DNA from: Candidatus Mycobacterium methanotrophicum
GTDB taxonomy: Bacteria; Actinomycetota; Actinomycetes; Mycobacteriales; Mycobacteriaceae
DNA length: 64,000 nucleotides
Direction of reading: 5' to 3'
Assembly: GCF_023515995.1 (NCBI RefSeq)
Contig: NZ_CP097320.1
Location: 2,914,001 to 2,978,000, forward strand
The notes under the pieces are model-generated. The model saw only the letters and a program-made list of their open reading frames with translations, was not told the origin of the DNA and did no database searches. The position numbers and the translations under genes were made by a program. Positions 15,945 through 26,200 of the stretch are shown piece by piece; positions within the stretch are counted from its first letter, which is position 1; each line of letters begins with the position of its first letter.

Positions 15945-17690
15945 GTGCCGTTGACCCATTCATCGATTCCGGCCGCGGTACGCGAACAAGTCCGGCAACA
16001 GCCGGATGCGCCCGCGTACACGTTCGTCGACTACGACGTCGACCCCGCCGGGTATTCCCAAAGCTTGACGTGGTCTCAGGTCCACCGGCGCGCGCAGGCA
16101 GTCGCCGCGGAACTGGCGTCCTGCGGATCGCCGGGTGATCGCGCCGCGATCCTTGCTCCGCAGGGCGTCGAATACATCGTCGGGGTTCTCGGCGCGATGG
16201 AGGCCGGCTTCATCGCGGTCCCGCTGCCCGAGCCGCTGTTCGGCGCCGAACGGGTTTCCGCGGCGCTGAGGGACAGCTCGCCGGCGGCAATCCTGACGAC
16301 ATCGGCGGTCGTCACCGACGTTGACTCGTGCGCTCGGGCGCTCCCCGGCTCGCCGCCGGCAGTGATCGAGATCGACGCGCTCGACCCCTACTCACCGCCG
16401 GCCCTCCACTCGACCGGCGCGCCGCAGACCAAGACGGCCCTGCTGCAATACACCTCCGGCTCGACTCGTGCGCCGGCTGGCGTCGTGGTGACGCACAAGA
16501 ACATCATGGCCAACCTCAACCAGATCATGTCCGACTATTTCGAGGACCAAGGAGGGGTTCCGCCGTGGGACGCCACGCTCGTGTCGTGGCTGCCCTTCTA
16601 TCACGACATGGGCCTGATGTTTGGAATCTTTATTCCGATCAGGTTCGGACTTCATTCAGTCTTGACGAGCCCTATAGCTTTTCTGCAGAAGCCCGCCCGG
16701 TGGATGCACTTGGTGGCCAGCAATACTAAAGCTTTCTCGCCCGCCCCAAACTTCGCCTTCGAACTGACTGCGCGACGCACGTCCGACGCCGACACGGTGG
16801 GGCTCGACCTGGGGAACGTGCATACCTTCATCAGCGGCGCCGAACGGGTACACCCCCCGGCGATCAGACATTTCGTCGAGCGGTTTTCCCGGTTCAACCT
16901 TCCTGACACCGCGCTGCGAGCGGCGTACGGGCTGGCCGAGGCGACGGTGTACGTGACGACGTCGAACCCGGGGCGCTCTGCGCCGATCGTCCGTTTCGAC
17001 TACCAGAAGCTGTCGGCCGGCTACGCGAAGCGCTGCGGCGACGAACAACCCGGTTCCGAGCTGGTCAGCCACGGCACACCGCGCGCGTGCACTATGCGCA
17101 TCGTCGATCCTGAGACGTGCGTCGAGAATCCGGCCGGTAAGGTCGGGGAGATCTGGGTGCACGGCGACAACGTCGCGGCCGGCTACTGGCGAAACCCGCA
17201 ACTATCGGAACAGACCTTCGGTGGACGGCTCGTCGATGCGTCGCCCGGCACCCCGCTGGGGCCCTGGCTTCGCACCGGGGACTTGGGCGTCATCTACGAG
17301 GACGAGCTGTTCATCATCGGCCGCATCAAGGATCTGCTGATTGTGGATGGGCGTAACCACTATCCTGACGACATCGAGGCGACGGTCCAGGAGATTAGCG
17401 GGGGTCGCGTCGCGGCGATTTCGGTCCCGGATGATCGCAGTGAGCGGCTGGTCGTGATCGCGGAGATGAAGAACCGGGGCAGCTCCGAAGAGGAGATGCT
17501 GCACAGACTTCGTAGGGTGAAACAGCAAGTGACATCTGCGATTTCGAAGTCGCACGGGCTGCGGGTGGCCGATCTCGTGCTGGTACCGTCCGGCTCTATC
17601 CCGATCACCACCAGCGGCAAGATCCGCCGTTCTTCGTGCATCGAGTGCTACCAGCAGGACGAATTCACCCGGCTGGACGTCACTGTATGA
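15945..17690 (+). CDS. FadD26-like long-chain fatty-acyl-AMP ligase (FAAL)
   Basis: 581 residues from GTG 15945, close to M. tuberculosis FadD26 (583), whose N terminus aligns from the PLTHSSIPAAVREQ segment. Adenylation motifs are intact: [20 protein letters not shown] (P-loop), [32 protein letters not shown] and [20 protein letters not shown], and a Lys in the final [14 protein letters not shown] motif. FAALs activate fatty acids to acyl-AMP and pass them to the N-terminal ACP of a PpsA-type PKS. It is the first intact gene of the plus-strand PKS set, and two PKSs with such an ACP follow (18362, 23262). Confidence 0.9.
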   Translation: MPLTHSSIPAAVREQVRQQPDAPAYTFVDYDVDPAGYSQSLTWSQVHRRAQAVAAELASCGSPGDRAAILAPQGVEYIVGVLGAMEAGFIAVPLPEPLFGAERVSAALRDSSPAAILTTSAVVTDVDSCARALPGSPPAVIEIDALDPYSPPALHSTGAPQTKTALLQYTSGSTRAPAGVVVTHKNIMANLNQIMSDYFEDQGGVPPWDATLVSWLPFYHDMGLMFGIFIPIRFGLHSVLTSPIAFLQKPARWMHLVASNTKAFSPAPNFAFELTARRTSDADTVGLDLGNVHTFISGAERVHPPAIRHFVERFSRFNLPDTALRAAYGLAEATVYVTTSNPGRSAPIVRFDYQKLSAGYAKRCGDEQPGSELVSHGTPRACTMRIVDPETCVENPAGKVGEIWVHGDNVAAGYWRNPQLSEQTFGGRLVDASPGTPLGPWLRTGDLGVIYEDELFIIGRIKDLLIVDGRNHYPDDIEATVQEISGGRVAAISVPDDRSERLVVIAEMKNRGSSEEEMLHRLRRVKQQVTSAISKSHGLRVADLVLVPSGSIPITTSGKIRRSSCIECYQQDEFTRLDVTV

Positions 17691-17752
17691 CGCCGGCTTT
17701 TGAGAGTCCGAACTGGCCAAAGAACTTTCCGAAAGGCGGGGTTGAACGCGAT

Positions 17753-18339
17753 ATGACTGCTGCACCGCCGGATCGTCGGAGCATCCTCACCGAGGCGCTG
17801 CGCACGATCGATGATTTGACTGCGCGCCTGGAGATCGCCGAAAGGGCCGACACCGAACTGATCGCGGTGGTGGGGATGGGATGCCGGTTGCCTGGTGGGG
17901 TGAACAACCCCGCCCAGTTCTGGCGGTTGTTGCACGACGGGGCGAGCGGCGCCGTGCGGGTGCCCCCCCGCCGATCCGTGGTGTCATCCACGCCGCCGGA
18001 ATCACCGACGCCCAACTCCCGACTGAAATTTCGGATAGCCGCCTTCGGCGCACCATGTGGCCGAAAATCGCGGGCGCGCAGGTGTTGCACGAGGCCTTCC
18101 CGCCGGGGATGTCAGTTCGACGATCCACCGAGCAGTTCGTCGGCATCGAGCTGTCCGCGACGATGCTTTTCAACCACCCCACGGTCGCGTCATTAGCGGG
18201 TTACCTAGCCAAGAAGCCGCTACCGCGGGAAGGCCCGCAGGACGACGTCGATATGCTATCCGATTCGACCAGCAGTGTGCTGAACGAGTTGTTCGACAGC
18301 GTGGAATCGGCTCCGGCCGGTAGTGAGAGGGGTATCTGA
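17753..18339 (+). pseudogene. PKS (ppsA-like) remnant: KS start joined to KR and ACP fragments
   Basis: ATG 17753 opens a PKS N terminus with a helical docking stretch (LTEALRTIDDLTARLEIAER) and the KS start ELIAVVGMGCRLPGG. Near 17965 this jumps, with a frame change, to a KR fragment ([35 protein letters not shown]), and near 18110 to the end of an ACP (GIELSATMLFNHPTVASLAGYL). It finishes with a C-terminal tail, SVLNELFDSVESAPAGSERG. The KR fragment resembles the KR of the ppsA-like PKS at 35014-40509 ([18 protein letters not shown]). AT and most of KS are gone. It sits where ppsA would be, between fadD and a ppsB-like gene. Confidence 0.75.
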
Positions 18340-18361
18340 TGAGCCATTTGGGCCTCGCGGC

Positions 18362-21300
18362 ATGACGGCGGCTTCCGACGAGGAGGCTCTCCGCTACTGG
18401 CTGGTCGACTACCTCGTCACGAACGTCGGTTGCAGTCCCGACGACATCGACTTCGACGTGTCGATGAGCGATCTTGGACTGGGCTCACGCGACGCAGTCG
18501 TACTCTCCGGCGAGCTGTCCGAGCTGCTCGGCCGCCAAGTCTCACCCGTGGAATTCTGGCAGCACCCGACAATCGGCGGCCTGGCGCGGTTTCTCAGCGG
18601 ATCGGAACCCGACGCCGACGCCGGGCAGGTCCGCGATTCCGCTCAAGGCGGCCCGGACGAGCCGATCGCAGTGATCGGCCTGGGATGCCGTTTCCCCGGT
18701 GAGCTCGCCGGCCCGGAAGCGTTCTGGCAATTCCTGTGCGCGGGCCAATCCGCGGTGAGCGAGGTACCGCCGGATCGGTGGGCCGCGTTCGACGACGGCT
18801 CCCCTGAGGTCGCGGCGACCCTGGCCCGCACCACGCGGTGGGGATCGTTCTTGACCGACATCGACGCCTTCGACGCGGAATTCTTCGACATCTCTACCCG
18901 CGAAGCCGTCAGGATGGATCCTCAGCAGCGGCTGCTGCTGGAAGTCGCGTGGGAGGCATTGGAACACGCCGGGATTCCGCCCAGCTCGCTGCGCCGGTCA
19001 CAGACCGGAGTCTTCGCCGGCGCGTCTTGCGCCGACTACGGGTATATGGCGGCGCTCGATCTGCCCAATGTCGACGCGTGGAGTAACCCCGGTGGTGCGC
19101 TGAGCATCATCGCCAATCGGCTGTCGTATTTCCTGGATCTGCGTGGACCCTCCGTCACCGTTGATACCGCTTGCTCCTCGTCGTTGGTCGCGCTGCACTT
19201 GGCTTGCCAGAGCCTACGGATCGGGGACTCGGATCTGGTTCTCGCGGCTGGGGTGAATCTTCTGTTGGCGCCCGGGGTTTTTCGTGCTTTCGATCAAACC
19301 GGTGCGTTGTCTCCGACCGGTGCGTGTCACGCGTTCGACGCGGCCGCCGACGGGTTCGTCCGCGGCGAGGGCTGCGGGGTGGTAGTGCTCAAACGATTAA
19401 ACGATGCACTGCGCGACGGGGACCGGCTACTGGCGGTGGTGCGGGGCTCGGCGGTCAACCAGGACGGCCGCTCCAACGGCATGTTGGCTCCCAACCCCGC
19501 CGCCCAGATGGCGGTGCTGCGCGCAGCGTACACCAATGCAGGGGTGGCGCCGCATGAAGTGGATTATGTCGAGACCCATGGGACCGGAACGTTGCTGGGC
19601 GATCCCATCGAGGCGCGTGCGCTCGGCACGGTCTTGGGTAAGGGACGCCAACCGCAGTCGCCGCTTTTGATCGGTGCGGTCAAGTCGAACCTGGGCCATC
19701 TGGAGGCTGCGGCCGGGATCGTCGGATTCATCAAGACGGTGTTGGCGGTGCAGCGGGCCAGCATCCCGGCGAATCTGGGATTCCAGATCCCCAATCCGCA
19801 TATTCCATTCGACCAAATGCGGCTGAAAGTCGTTGCTGACCACCACGAGTGGCCGGCCAGGCAGCGACCGCGCCGGGCCGGGGTGTCCGCGTTTGGGTTC
19901 GGCGGCACCAATGCGCACGTGGTGATCGAACAGGCCCCGGCGACCGATGCCGCTGTCCGCGAGCCCGATCCGCCGGTGACCACATTGATCGTGTCGGGTA
20001 AGAGCGGCGGGCGTATCGCGTCGCTGGCCGGTGTGCTGGCGGACTGGATGAACGGCGACGGGGCCGATGTGAGGCTGCCCGATGTCGCCCACACGCTGAA
20101 CCATCATCGGGAGCGCCACGCCCAGTTCGCCACCATCTGCGCCCGCGACCGCGCTCAGGCGGTGACGGGGCTGCGGGCGCTGGCCGCCGGCCGAACCGCC
20201 GATACGGTGGTGGATCCGCACGACGGGCCGTGCGGACCCGGCACGGTGTTCGTGTACTCGGGTCAGGGTTCGCACTGGGCGGGCATGGGTCGGCAATTGC
20301 TTGCGGAGGAGCCGGTATTTGCCAGGGCGGTCGCAGCGTTGGAGCCGGCGTTTGTCCAACAGGTGGGATTTTCGCTTTGGGACGTGATCGCCAACGGTAA
20401 ACCGGTGAGCGGCGATGCGCAGGTGCAGCCGGTGCTGATGGGGTTGCAACTGGGGCTGACCGAATTGTGGCGCTCCTATGGGGTGCACCCCGATGCGGTG
20501 ATCGGGCATTCGATGGGCGAGGTGACCGCGGCGGTGGTGGCCGGGGCGTTGACCGTGGCCGACGGATTTCGGGTGATCGCCGCCCGGTCCCGGCTGATGT
20601 CGCAACTGGCCGGACAGGGCGCGGTGGCACTACTCAAACTGGACGCCGAGGCCGCCGAAACATTGATCGCTGACTTTCCCGGCGTAAGTGTGGCCGGGCA
20701 CATCGCACCGCAGCAGACCGTGATTGCCGGACCTGTGGTGCCGGTCGACGCGGTGATCGCCGCGGTGAGCGCGCAGAACCGGTTCGCCCGGCGGGTCGAC
20801 ATGGAGGTCGCCTCGCATACCGCGTTGATGGATCCGATCCTGCCCGATTTGCGTGCGGCGCTTGCTGATCTGGTGCCCACGATGCCGACGATTCCGTTTA
20901 TCTCCACCACCGTCCAGGACGTCACCGCCCCGCCGGACGCCGAGTACTGGGTGGCCAATGTGCGCCAGCCGGCCCGGCTGTTCCAGGCCGTCACCGCGGC
21001 CGCGAAGGGTCGCACCACCTTCGTCGAGATCAGCGCCCATCCGATCCTGACCCACGCCGTCAGCGACACGTTGGAGTCGGTGACCCATCACCACACTGTC
21101 GGGACGTTGTGGCGTGGCGGCGATGACACGGTGAGCTTCCACACCAACCTCAACACAGTGCACACCAGCCATCCACCGGAGACCCCGCATCCGCCGGAAC
21201 CGCATCCGCTGCTGCCCACCACTCCCTGGCAGCACACCCGCCACTGGGTGGATGTCACACCGGTCCGGCGTCGACGCGAATCGGTTGACCCGGGCGAATG

Positions 21301-23131
21301 GTCGGCGCAGAGCGGTGGGGCGATCCCGGCGGAGTGGTGTTTGCAGCTGGCCTGGCCGGCTCGTGAGTTGGGCAGCGCGCAGACCGGTGTCGACAGTTGG
21401 TGGCTGGTGGTCGGCGACTGTCAGCTCGGCGCGGAGATCGGCGGTGTTCTCGGCGGGGCCGATCGGGTGACGGTGCTGTCGCCCTCGGCGTTGGCCCAAG
21501 ATAATGACGCGACCCTGGCGAAGGCCCTCGCCGGAGTGACCCATGTGCTCTACGCGCCCCAAGTGTCGTCTGATCATTTTGCTGCCGAACCGGGTTACGA
21601 GCTGTTCAACGCGGCCCGGCGGCTGACCGCGGCGGTGGCCGCGGTGGGGGGAATCACTGCGCCTCCCCGTCTTTATCTGCTCACGCGCAACGCTCAGCCA
21701 ATCAGCGAAGGCGATCGGGCCAACCCCGCCCATGCCGTGTTATGGGGCCTGGCGCGCTCAGTGGCACTGGAGCATCCCGAATTCTGGGGCGGCGTCATCG
21801 ATGTCGACGAGTCAGTGCCGGGCGGGCCGGCCGCCCGGTATGTGGTCGACGAGGCGCACCGTGGCGACGGCGAGGATCAGGTCATTTATCGGGCCGGAGT
21901 ACGCCGTGTTCCGCGCCTGCAACGGGGCTACGTACCGTCGGCCACCACGGTTGAGCTCGATAAGGACAGCAGCTATCTGGTCATCGGTGCGACCGGCAAC
22001 ATCGGGCCGAATCTGATTCGGCAACTCGCTGATATGGGAGCAGCCACGATCGTCGCGGTGTCGCGCAATCCGGGTTCGCGTCTCGACGAGTTGGCCACCA
22101 GCCTGTCGCAAACCGGAACGACGTTAGTGACGGTGGCCGCCGACGCGGCCGATGAAACCGCGATGAGCGCGCTCTTCGACCGCTTCGGCACCTGCCTTCC
22201 GCCGCTGGCGGGCATCTATCTGGCGGCTTTCGGGGGCAGCCCGATAATGCTGCGCGACATGACCGATGACGACGTCGCCGCCATGTTCCGACCGAAACTG
22301 AACGTGCTGGCGCTGCTGCACAAACTGTCCCTGGGCCACCCGGTGCGCCAGTTTGTGCTGTTCTCCTCGATCTCCGGAGTGACCGGCTCCCGCTGGCTGG
22401 CCCACTACGCGGCAACCACCACATACTCCGGCACCTTCGCCTATGCGCGCCGAGCGGCCGGACTGTCGGCCACCGCGATCAACTGGGGCCTGTGGAAGTC
22501 GCTGACCGACACCCAAGCCGACCAGGAACGCCAGGTGACTCTGGAATCCGGGCTCGAGCCCATGCCCGACGAGGTCGCCATCGGTGCGCTGGCGTCGTTC
22601 ACCGGTCCCGGCGCCCCGGTCCACGCGACCATCGCCGCCGCGGACTGGGACCGACTGGCCACCGCGTATCGCACCCGTGCAGCGCTGCACATCGTGGACG
22701 ACCTGCTGCCGACCGATGCCGACAGCGACGGTTCATCAGGGTGGCGAACCGAGTTCCGGGAAGCATTGCGCGACTGCGAACCGACGCGGCGCCGCGATCT
22801 TCTGGTTGATCACGTAAGCACACAGGTCGCGGCGGCGATGGGATTGGCTTCGCCGCAGCTGCTGGATCCGACGGCGGGCTTCTTCCAATCCGGTATGGAT
22901 TCGCTCATGAGCGTGACCTTGCAACGGTCGCTTTCCGAAAGCCTCGGCGAGGTGCTGCCGACATCTGTCGTGTTCGACTATCCAACCGTCGAAGCTCTCT
23001 GCGACTACTTGGCCACGATCCTTCCCGAGTTGGTCGAGGTTGCCGAGCAGGAAAGGCAGGAAAGGGTCGACGCCTACGACGACCTGACCGATGACGAACT
23101 GCTGAAGGAACTTTCCGAGAGGTTGGGCTGA
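18362..23131 (+). CDS. Type I PKS: ACP-KS-AT-KR-ACP (PpsB-like body with PpsA-type loading ACP)
   Basis: 1,589 residues from ATG 18362. An N-terminal ACP (1-90; Ser near 42 in [16 protein letters not shown]) resembles the loading ACP of PpsA. KS (about 105-530) has [25 protein letters not shown] and [12 protein letters not shown] (about 620-940) has GHSMGEV and the specificity segment EVASHTALMDP. There is no dehydratase; a KR follows (about 1190-1410; GATGNIG). Its catalytic-tyrosine region reads HYAATTTYSG rather than the usual YAAANA. A C-terminal ACP (GMDSLMSV) ends in a docking-like tail, DDLTDDELLKELSERLG. It should load an acyl chain, extend it once and leave a beta-hydroxyl. Apart from the extra ACP, the length and order match PpsB, which fits its position after the ppsA remnant. 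Confidence 0.85.
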   Translation: MTAASDEEALRYWLVDYLVTNVGCSPDDIDFDVSMSDLGLGSRDAVVLSGELSELLGRQVSPVEFWQHPTIGGLARFLSGSEPDADAGQVRDSAQGGPDEPIAVIGLGCRFPGELAGPEAFWQFLCAGQSAVSEVPPDRWAAFDDGSPEVAATLARTTRWGSFLTDIDAFDAEFFDISTREAVRMDPQQRLLLEVAWEALEHAGIPPSSLRRSQTGVFAGASCADYGYMAALDLPNVDAWSNPGGALSIIANRLSYFLDLRGPSVTVDTACSSSLVALHLACQSLRIGDSDLVLAAGVNLLLAPGVFRAFDQTGALSPTGACHAFDAAADGFVRGEGCGVVVLKRLNDALRDGDRLLAVVRGSAVNQDGRSNGMLAPNPAAQMAVLRAAYTNAGVAPHEVDYVETHGTGTLLGDPIEARALGTVLGKGRQPQSPLLIGAVKSNLGHLEAAAGIVGFIKTVLAVQRASIPANLGFQIPNPHIPFDQMRLKVVADHHEWPARQRPRRAGVSAFGFGGTNAHVVIEQAPATDAAVREPDPPVTTLIVSGKSGGRIASLAGVLADWMNGDGADVRLPDVAHTLNHHRERHAQFATICARDRAQAVTGLRALAAGRTADTVVDPHDGPCGPGTVFVYSGQGSHWAGMGRQLLAEEPVFARAVAALEPAFVQQVGFSLWDVIANGKPVSGDAQVQPVLMGLQLGLTELWRSYGVHPDAVIGHSMGEVTAAVVAGALTVADGFRVIAARSRLMSQLAGQGAVALLKLDAEAAETLIADFPGVSVAGHIAPQQTVIAGPVVPVDAVIAAVSAQNRFARRVDMEVASHTALMDPILPDLRAALADLVPTMPTIPFISTTVQDVTAPPDAEYWVANVRQPARLFQAVTAAAKGRTTFVEISAHPILTHAVSDTLESVTHHHTVGTLWRGGDDTVSFHTNLNTVHTSHPPETPHPPEPHPLLPTTPWQHTRHWVDVTPVRRRRESVDPGEWSAQSGGAIPAEWCLQLAWPARELGSAQTGVDSWWLVVGDCQLGAEIGGVLGGADRVTVLSPSALAQDNDATLAKALAGVTHVLYAPQVSSDHFAAEPGYELFNAARRLTAAVAAVGGITAPPRLYLLTRNAQPISEGDRANPAHAVLWGLARSVALEHPEFWGGVIDVDESVPGGPAARYVVDEAHRGDGEDQVIYRAGVRRVPRLQRGYVPSATTVELDKDSSYLVIGATGNIGPNLIRQLADMGAATIVAVSRNPGSRLDELATSLSQTGTTLVTVAADAADETAMSALFDRFGTCLPPLAGIYLAAFGGSPIMLRDMTDDDVAAMFRPKLNVLALLHKLSLGHPVRQFVLFSSISGVTGSRWLAHYAATTTYSGTFAYARRAAGLSATAINWGLWKSLTDTQADQERQVTLESGLEPMPDEVAIGALASFTGPGAPVHATIAAADWDRLATAYRTRAALHIVDDLLPTDADSDGSSGWRTEFREALRDCEPTRRRDLLVDHVSTQVAAAMGLASPQLLDPTAGFFQSGMDSLMSVTLQRSLSESLGEVLPTSVVFDYPTVEALCDYLATILPELVEVAEQERQERVDAYDDLTDDELLKELSERLG

Positions 23132-23261
23132 GCGCGATGGCTCTAGCACCGCCAAATCCTCGGGCGATTACCATCGATTACCATCGAGGGCGATGCGCTG
23201 CGGCTGTATGTGGCGACGGTAAATGGGGAATCGGCCGCGGCGGTAGTGAGGGCGACATTTC

Positions 23262-26200
23262 ATGACTGCGACTTTTTCCGTTGCTGCGCTGCGTCATTGG
23301 TTGGTCGATTACCTGACCACGAATATCGGCTGTGACGCAACCGAGATTGACCCGGATGCATCACTGTGGGATCTTGGTGTCGGGTCGCGTGATGCAGTGG
23401 TCTTGTCCGGTGAACTCGCGGAGTTGCTGGACCGGCCGGTATCGCCGCTGGAGTTCTGGCAGCACTCCACAATAAATGCTCTCGCCGAATATCTCACCAA
23501 GCCCGAGTCGGAAGCCGAAGCTGATGGGACGGACCAGTCCGGTCGATCCTTCGCCGACGAGCCGATCGCGGTCATCGGTCTCGGATGTCGCTTCCCGGGT
23601 GACATTCACGGCCCAGAATCGTTGTGGCAGTTCCTGTGTGAGGGCCGGTCAGCTGTAGGGGAGGTCCCGCGGGACCGGTGGAGGCCGTTTGAAAATAGTT
23701 CACCTGAGGCGGAGGCGGCGCTGTCGAACACCACGCGCTGGGGTTCGTTTTTAACCGAGATCGACGCTTTCGACAACGAATTCTTCGAGATTTCGCCGCG
23801 GGAAGCGGCGTGGATGGACCCCCAGCAGCGTCTGCTGCTGGAAGTGGCGTATGAAGCCTTGGAGCATGCCGGGATTCCGGTTGATTCGCTGCGGCGCACG
23901 CAGGCCGGGGTTTTTGCCGGTGCGTGCTCAGGTGAGTATGGCTATCTGACGTCGACCGACCTTAGTCAAGTGAACGCATATTCCGGTACCGGCGGCGCGC
24001 TGAGCATTATCGCCAACCGCGTCTCCTATTTCTTTGACTTGCGGGGTCCCTCGGTGACCGTCGATACGGCGTGCTCGTCGTCGTTGGTGGCGGTGTACCT
24101 GGCCTGCCAAAGCTTACGAGCGGGTGATTCGAGCCTGGCGCTCGTCGCTGGGGTTAATCTGCTGCTGTCGCCGGTAGTTACCCGCAGCTTCGATCAGGCC
24201 GAGGCAATGTCGCCGACGGGTCGGTGTCGTTCGTTCGACGCGAGTGCCGACGGCTTCGTTCGTGGCGAAGGTTGCGGGGTCGCGGTGCTCAAGCGGCTCA
24301 GCGATGCGCTGCGCGACGGGGATTCGGTGTTGGCGGTGGTCCGGGGTTCAGCGGTCAATCAGGACGGCCGTTCCAACGGGCTGATGGCGCCCAATCCGGC
24401 AGCCCAGATGGCGGTGCTGCGCGCCGCCTACGCTAATGCCGGCGTGCCGCTGGATGGGGTCGATTATGTCGAGGCCCACGGGAGCGGAACGTTGCTGGGC
24501 GATCCCATCGAAGCACGCGCGCTGGGAACTGTGCTGGGCCGTGCGCGGCCGCCGAGAACTCCCCTTTTGATCGGCGCTGTGAAAACGAACCTGGGTCATT
24601 TGGAGGCGGCGGCCGGAATCGCCGGTTTCATCAAGACGGTACTGTCGTTGCAGCGGGGGCACATTCCGGGCAACCTGCATTTCGAGAACCCCAATCCGCA
24701 CATCCCATTTGAAAATCTGCGGCTAAAACTGGTTGCCGAACAGACTGTTTGGCCGTCGGTGGACCGCGTGCGGCGGGCTGGGGTGTCTGCGTTCGGATTC
24801 GGTGGGACAAACGCGCATGTGGTGTTGGAGCAGGCCCCGGCTACTGAACCGGTTGCCGAGGCGGCGGCGCCGGCGGTGAGCACCTTGGTGGTCTCGGGTA
24901 AGACACCGGCGCGAATCGCGTCGATGGCCGGCTTGTTGGCGGAGTGGATGTCCGGCGAGGGCGCCGGAGTGCCGCTCGCCGATGTGGCTTACACACTCAA
25001 TCATCACCGCACTCGCCACAAGCACTTCGCTGCGGTGTGTGTGCGTGATCGCGCCCAGGCGGTGGCCGGGTTGACGGCATTGGCGGCCGGCGAACCGGCT
25101 GCGGGGGTCGTAGAACCTTACGAGCGACTCCCAGGGTCAGGCACGGTATTCGTTTATTCAGGTCAGGGTTCGCAATGGGTGGGCATGGGTCAGCGGTTGC
25201 TGGCCGACGAGCCGACGTTCGCCGCGGCGGTCGCCGAATTAGAGCCTGCGTTTTTGGCCGCGACCGGTTTTTCCTTACAGCATGTCTTAGCCACCGGCGA
25301 GGCGGTGATCGGCATCGAGCGTATCCAGCCGGTGTTGGTGGGCGTGCAGTTGGCGCTGACGGAATTGTTGCGCTCCTACGGAGTCGAACCCGATGCGGTG
25401 ATTGGCCATTCGATGGGTGAGGTGACCGCGGCGGTGGTGGCCGGAGCACTGAGTCCCGCGGATGGCCTGCGGGTCATCACGACACGAGCCCGGCTGATGT
25501 CGCGGCTGTCGGGACAGGGTGCAATGGCGCTGCTGGAATTGGAGGCGCCCGCTGCCGAGGCGTTGGTCGCCGACTACCCCGACGTCACGGCAGCGGTGTA
25601 TGCCGCACCGAGTCAAACGGTGATCGCCGGGCCGCCCGAGCAGGTCGATGCGGTGATTGCGGTGGTGGACGCCCAGGGGCGGCTGGCGCGCCGCATCGAG
25701 GTGGACGTCGCGTCGCATCATCCGACCATTGATCCGATCTTGCGCGAATTACGCAGTGCGCTTGGTGATCTGGCGCCGATCGCACCGAGGATTCCGCTGA
25801 TCAGCACGACGGATCGTACTAGCCGCGAGCCGCTGTTCGACGCCGATTACTGGGTTGCCAATCTACGCAATCCGGTGCAATTCAGCCAGGCCGTGGCCGC
25901 AGCTGCGGAAAACTGCGCCACGTTCATCGAGGTGAGTCCGCATCCACTGTTGACTTACGCAATCGGCGAGACGCTTTCATCAACCTCGTCGACGGCGCGC
26001 TTCACCGTCACCTCGGCATTGAAGCGTGCGGAAGACGAAACTTTGTTCTTCCATACGCAGCTCGCTGCGCTTGATGTCAGGACCCGCCAGGCCGAAAGCG
26101 GCCGGCTCGTGCATATCCCGTCGTCGCCATGGCTGCATGCTAAGCATTGGGCGGTGAGTCGCTCGCCCAAGCAGCGGCTGCCAGATGCTCACCCGTTGCT

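Noticed and set aside
23132..23261. Short direct repeat CGATTACCAT and possible mini-gene between the two set A PKSs
   Set aside because: Only 130 bp, with no ribosome site-ORF pair and no family resemblance; probably intergenic.
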